9,066 nucleotides of DNA from positions 1 to 9,066 of the forward strand of contig JAGBFY010000216.1 of the NCBI GenBank assembly GCA_017936245.1. Reading direction: 5' to 3'. The stretch is from Kiritimatiellia bacterium. Lineage in GTDB: Bacteria; Verrucomicrobiota; Kiritimatiellia; RFP12; UBA1067. The position numbers and the translations under genes are program-made. The notes under the pieces were generated by a model, which was not told the DNA's origin, ran no database searches, and saw only the letters and a program-made list of their open reading frames with translations. How positions within the stretch are numbered: position 1 is the first letter of the stretch; each line of letters opens with the position of its first letter. Shown piece by piece: positions 6,275-9,066 of the stretch.

Positions 6275-7186
6275 ATGATAAAGAAAACCTTAAATTTGAT
6301 GTGCATCGCGATCGTGTCATTCGTGACGGTGTTTCCCGCCGGATGCGAAACAACGCAGGAACAGAAACCTCTGCGTGTGCTTATGATAGGGAACAGCTTT
6401 TCCATTTCCTGCATGAAGCACATACCGATGGTTGCGAAATCGCTTGGACTAAAACTGGATATAACATCTATGTATATCGGCGGCTGTTCGCTTCAACGCC
6501 ACGCCAACAACATTGTGACCAATAACGTTGACTTCCGTCCATACAGGATTGACCGCAACTGGTGCGGCATGGACTATTTCACCGAGTGCATCCGAAATGC
6601 CGACAAGTCACTGTACGGTTCCGGCTTTGAGGATCTTACTCGCAACAACATTCCGCAGATGCTGAAGTGCGGGGATTGGGATGTTGTGACGATCCAGCAG
6701 GCGAGCGGATACAGCTGGCGGCCGGAGTCATACCGTCCATGCGGCGATCTTGTCGTCAAGACGATCCGCGAGCTTGCGCCCGGGGCTGAGATTGTGATGC
6801 AGCAGACATGGAGCTATGCGGTCGGAGAGAAGCGTCTGGCGCAATGGGGCATCACTCAAGATGAGATGTATGAAAAGCTCCGCTGCGCCTACCGTGACTT
6901 CGCCGCTGTGTATGGTTTCCGCATAATCCCGATGGGTGACGCGGTTCAGGAATGGCGTAAGCGTCTGCCTGTCAAGGGAACGGAAGGAGATGTTGTTGGC
7001 AGGGGGAAGGATCTTTTCCATCTTGGTCCCGCTGGAGAATACTTCCAGGCGCTTCTGTGGACCTCTTTCCTGTTTGACGTGGATGTCACTTCGTGCGCCT
7101 ATAGGCCGGAATATGTTTCGGCTGAACAGGCCACATTGATGAAGCAGATCGTAAAGGATGTCGTTAAGCCATCAAGGCTGAAATGA
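6275..7186 (+). CDS. DUF4886-family SGNH-type hydrolase, exported, probable lipoprotein
   Basis: A 303-residue protein that resembles the DUF4886 branch of SGNH/GDSL hydrolases. These are found beside polysaccharide-degrading genes and are thought to be carbohydrate esterases; activity on a defined substrate is not something I can infer. Visible motifs: block I GNSFS (39-43) with Ser41 as nucleophile; block II glycine in IGG (68-70); block III-like TIQQASG (139-145), with Gln in place of the usual GxND Asn; and block V DLFHLGPAGEY (246-256) with Asp246 and His249 in DxxH arrangement. The N-terminus is KK, then a hydrophobic stretch to FPAGC, with Cys24 as possible lipidation site; the proline three before it departs from the usual lipobox, so plain signal peptidase I cleavage is also possible. 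The frame runs upstream to ATG 6176, but that part contains the ilvC terminator and the promoter, so 6275 is the start. The GH123-like gene follows after 56 bases with no terminator between. Confidence 0.85.
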   Translation: MIKKTLNLMCIAIVSFVTVFPAGCETTQEQKPLRVLMIGNSFSISCMKHIPMVAKSLGLKLDITSMYIGGCSLQRHANNIVTNNVDFRPYRIDRNWCGMDYFTECIRNADKSLYGSGFEDLTRNNIPQMLKCGDWDVVTIQQASGYSWRPESYRPCGDLVVKTIRELAPGAEIVMQQTWSYAVGEKRLAQWGITQDEMYEKLRCAYRDFAAVYGFRIIPMGDAVQEWRKRLPVKGTEGDVVGRGKDLFHLGPAGEYFQALLWTSFLFDVDVTSCAYRPEYVSAEQATLMKQIVKDVVKPSRLK

Positions 7187-7233
7187 TCGGGAATGTCCGG
7201 TTGCAGGGCGGGGCAAAATCATTGAACCAGCTT

Positions 7234-7237
7234 GGAG
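7234..7237 (+). promoter_or_regulatory. Ribosome binding site of the GH123-like gene
   Basis: GGAG lies 5 bases before ATG 7243, which begins a clear signal peptide. The 56-base gap from the previous stop holds no TATAAT-like box or terminator, so the gene is probably read from the DUF4886 promoter. Confidence 0.55.
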
Positions 7238-7242
7238 ATGTC

Positions 7243-9066
7243 ATGAAGTCGATTATTGCTGCGTTTGTTTTTGCGGTTATGGGAGGCGTTAACGCCGCTG
7301 AGCTTACGATATCCGGAGACGGTAATGTCGCCGATACGAAATATACTGAAAAGTATTCAGTGAAACCGCTTACACCCTACAAGGTCTCCTTTGAGGCGAG
7401 AAAGGAAAGCTTCAATACTTTGGGTCGAACCGTATGTGCGGGGCTGCCTGGAAGGAATGTAGATGTTCCGCTAAAAGAGGATTGGACCGCATATTCGGAT
7501 ATTGTCGCCACACCGTCGAGCGATAAACCGGTTACTGAAATGCCAATACGGTTCACATTGTGGAAGGTTTCCGGAAATGTTCTCGTGCGCAACTGGAGTG
7601 TGACGGAGCAGCAGGCTGTTCATGCGACAGACGGCGAGTTGACTCTTGGTGACGGCGAGACGATGCTCGGCACGAAGTATATGTTCAGCGATATGGCCGG
7701 AAGCCGCCATCACAACCATTCAAGGCCTCTTTTCTCCTGGCGTGGATCCGCCAGCTTGAACACTGACCGGTACCCTCTCGTCCATGGTGGCCAGATTGTG
7801 TGGAAACATGAACTTTCAGGACGGCAGTTCCTTTCCGGCGAGGTTTCGCTCGGCACTAGATATTTTGGTAGCGGTGATGTACGGTTGGCGGTTTCGAAGG
7901 ACGGTGACTCCTGGTCGGATATCGGGAGCGCAACTGCATCGAACCGTACCGTCAAGATCTCTCTTGATGCCGGAATGTTCCCGGCGGACCGGATTTTTGT
8001 GCGCGTGAAGGGTGAAAAAGCGCATGCAGTTCAGCTTGGTGGCTACAGTTTTACCGGCACGGTTTCTGGAAGGCCGCTGTATGCGTCCGGCGCAACAGTG
8101 TATTCGGATGTAGGCAAGCATGTCGCGCCGCCGAGGTTCACTGTGCCGGAATATTACCGTAGCGATTATGGCGAACTCCTGCCGGATACGTCATCTGCGC
8201 TTGCGTTGTGGCGTGCCAGCTCCGGTTGGAGAATTCCGCGCGATAGGCTCCCTCCGACCGCCCGTTCAAAGGGACTTGAACTTTCCATGGCGGCGAATGA
8301 AACCGAGGCGGTCCAGATTGTGCTCACCCCTAACGAGGTCGTGTCCAACGTCACAGTGGATGTCGAGATTCCCTTGTTGGAGGCCAAGGTGCTGAAGGTT
8401 GCCTATGTGTGTGTGGAGCAGCCTGTGGACTATTCCACACTGCCAGGCATGTATCCCGATCCGATACCTCCGCAGTCCGCGCCTATGACGCTCAAGGCGA
8501 AAGAAAATCAGCCGTTCTGGGTCAAGGTGAAGGCACCCAGAGGTGCGCGCAAGGGTGTCTATCGCGGATGGGTCACGGTTCGCGGCGAGCGTACTGGCGG
8601 ACCACGGCTGTTCAGGAAGTTTGAGCGTAGAGTTCCGCTTATTGTGGAGGTGTTCGGATTTGAACTGCCGGACAGGATGACCTGCAAGTCTCTTTTTGGT
8701 TTCTATCCTGCGATGGTGGATCAGTATCATGGTCTCAAAAATAGAGAGGATCGTCTGCGCGTCTACGACAAATACCTTCAGATGTTCTCCGAATACCACA
8801 TTTCGGCATCGGCCGGCGCTACGTATGGCAGAAGGGCTTGGTATCCGAAATGGAATGGCGACGAACCTGTGTTCAACTGGAAGGAGTGGGATGAAGGAAT
8901 AGAGCAGGGTTTCAACAAGTACCATTTCACAGCGATGCGCATTTCCGGCGGACTCGGCCTTGGCAGTGGTGATGCCGCCCGCAGAAGAGAACCGGAAATC
9001 AACGGAATCAAGGAAGGCGATCCGAGGTATGAAGTCCGCCTTGCCAAACTGCTTAAGGGAGTACAG
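7243..9066 (+). CDS. GH123/DUF4091-like secreted protein with long N-terminal beta-rich extension (3' end outside window)
   Basis: The frame is open for 608 codons from ATG 7243 to the last base, with no stop. Residues 1-19 form a signal peptide (MKSIIAAFVFAVMGGVNA, cut near AAE). Residues 20-125 look like a jelly-roll or carbohydrate-binding domain (SVKPLTPYKVSFEAR). A second beta-rich module, about 130-280, has the W-containing segment VSKDGDSWSDIG near 217-228. From about 325 it matches the N-terminal beta domain of GH123/DUF4091 proteins: SGWRIPRD, LSMAANETEAVQIVL (347-361), PVDYSTLPGMYPDPIPP (394-410), NQPFWVKVKAPRGARKGVYRG (422-442). The beginning of the catalytic barrel follows (LPDRMTCKSLFGFYPAM, 475-491, then DRLRVYDKYLQMFSEYHIS). 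GH123 enzymes are exo-beta-N-acetylgalactosaminidases using an Asp-Glu pair with substrate assistance; that pair lies beyond the edge, so activity cannot be judged and DUF4091 members in general are uncharacterised. Probably co-transcribed with the DUF4886 gene. Confidence 0.85.
   Translation, partial: MKSIIAAFVFAVMGGVNAAELTISGDGNVADTKYTEKYSVKPLTPYKVSFEARKESFNTLGRTVCAGLPGRNVDVPLKEDWTAYSDIVATPSSDKPVTEMPIRFTLWKVSGNVLVRNWSVTEQQAVHATDGELTLGDGETMLGTKYMFSDMAGSRHHNHSRPLFSWRGSASLNTDRYPLVHGGQIVWKHELSGRQFLSGEVSLGTRYFGSGDVRLAVSKDGDSWSDIGSATASNRTVKISLDAGMFPADRIFVRVKGEKAHAVQLGGYSFTGTVSGRPLYASGATVYSDVGKHVAPPRFTVPEYYRSDYGELLPDTSSALALWRASSGWRIPRDRLPPTARSKGLELSMAANETEAVQIVLTPNEVVSNVTVDVEIPLLEAKVLKVAYVCVEQPVDYSTLPGMYPDPIPPQSAPMTLKAKENQPFWVKVKAPRGARKGVYRGWVTVRGERTGGPRLFRKFERRVPLIVEVFGFELPDRMTCKSLFGFYPAMVDQYHGLKNREDRLRVYDKYLQMFSEYHISASAGATYGRRAWYPKWNGDEPVFNWKEWDEGIEQGFNKYHFTAMRISGGLGLGSGDAARRREPEINGIKEGDPRYEVRLAKLLKGVQ

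Noticed and set aside
4843..6423. A 526-codon open frame on the minus strand covering the whole of ilvC
   Set aside because: It mirrors the strongly biased codon use of ilvC, which removes reverse-strand stops. Its translation is rich in Leu, Val, Arg and His with no recognisable domain, and it runs through the ilvC promoter and terminator.
8266..8925. A 219-codon open frame on the minus strand near the right end
   Set aside because: It is the shadow of the open-ended GH123-like gene on the plus strand, which has a signal peptide, a ribosome binding site and family motifs.
1..9066. Mobile element, CRISPR array, toxin-antitoxin or defence system
   Set aside because: No transposase, integrase, terminal inverted repeats, regularly spaced direct repeats or small toxin-antitoxin pair is visible; all the sequence is accounted for by six genes and short gaps.

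Overview
The window is about 9 kb of bacterial DNA. All six genes lie on the plus strand and are separated by short gaps of at most about 115 bases. Most of it is a polysaccharide-degradation neighbourhood. In order it holds the 3' end of a family 97 glycoside hydrolase, a two-domain family 2 glycosyltransferase, a complete family 78 alpha-L-rhamnosidase, ketol-acid reductoisomerase (ilvC), a DUF4886 SGNH-type hydrolase with a signal peptide, and the 5' two-thirds or so of a GH123/DUF4091-like protein that runs off the right edge.

Organism (inference): the gene families are typical of glycan-degrading gut or sediment bacteria of the Verrucomicrobiota / Kiritimatiellota / Lentisphaerota group, and also of Bacteroidota. 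Three promoters with an extended TGnTATAMT -10 box, together with clear AAGGA-type Shine-Dalgarno sequences, speak against Bacteroidota, which use a different promoter consensus and rarely a strong Shine-Dalgarno. No SusC/SusD pair is visible. I therefore favour the PVC side, but no marker gene here proves it.

Layout. (1) 1-2150: the GH97 end and the glycosyltransferase overlap by 7 bases and look translationally coupled; the glycosyltransferase starts at TTG. (2) 2151-4946: an extended -10 promoter drives the rhamnosidase. The promoter position and a Shine-Dalgarno indicate a start at 2274, not the earlier in-frame ATG at 2226. (3) 4947-6217: ilvC is a self-contained unit with its own promoter, a short leader, coding sequence and strong intrinsic terminator. 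It uses only AAG for lysine, unlike its neighbours, which suggests high expression. (4) 6238-9066: a third promoter drives the DUF4886 protein, whose real start is 6275, probably followed in the same transcript by the GH123-like protein.

How the genes may work together (inference): the GH97, GH78, DUF4886 and GH123-like proteins all look exported and could jointly remove alpha-linked glucose or galactose, L-rhamnose, ester groups and possibly amino sugars from a complex plant or host glycan. The glycosyltransferase acts on the cytoplasmic or membrane side in making a surface glycan. IlvC makes branched-chain amino acid precursors and appears functionally unrelated to its neighbours. I found no RNA genes, CRISPR array, insertion sequence or phage element. 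The most useful observations are the promoter trio, the corrected start sites, the glycosyltransferase fusion and the jelly-roll-like N-terminal extension on the GH123-like protein.
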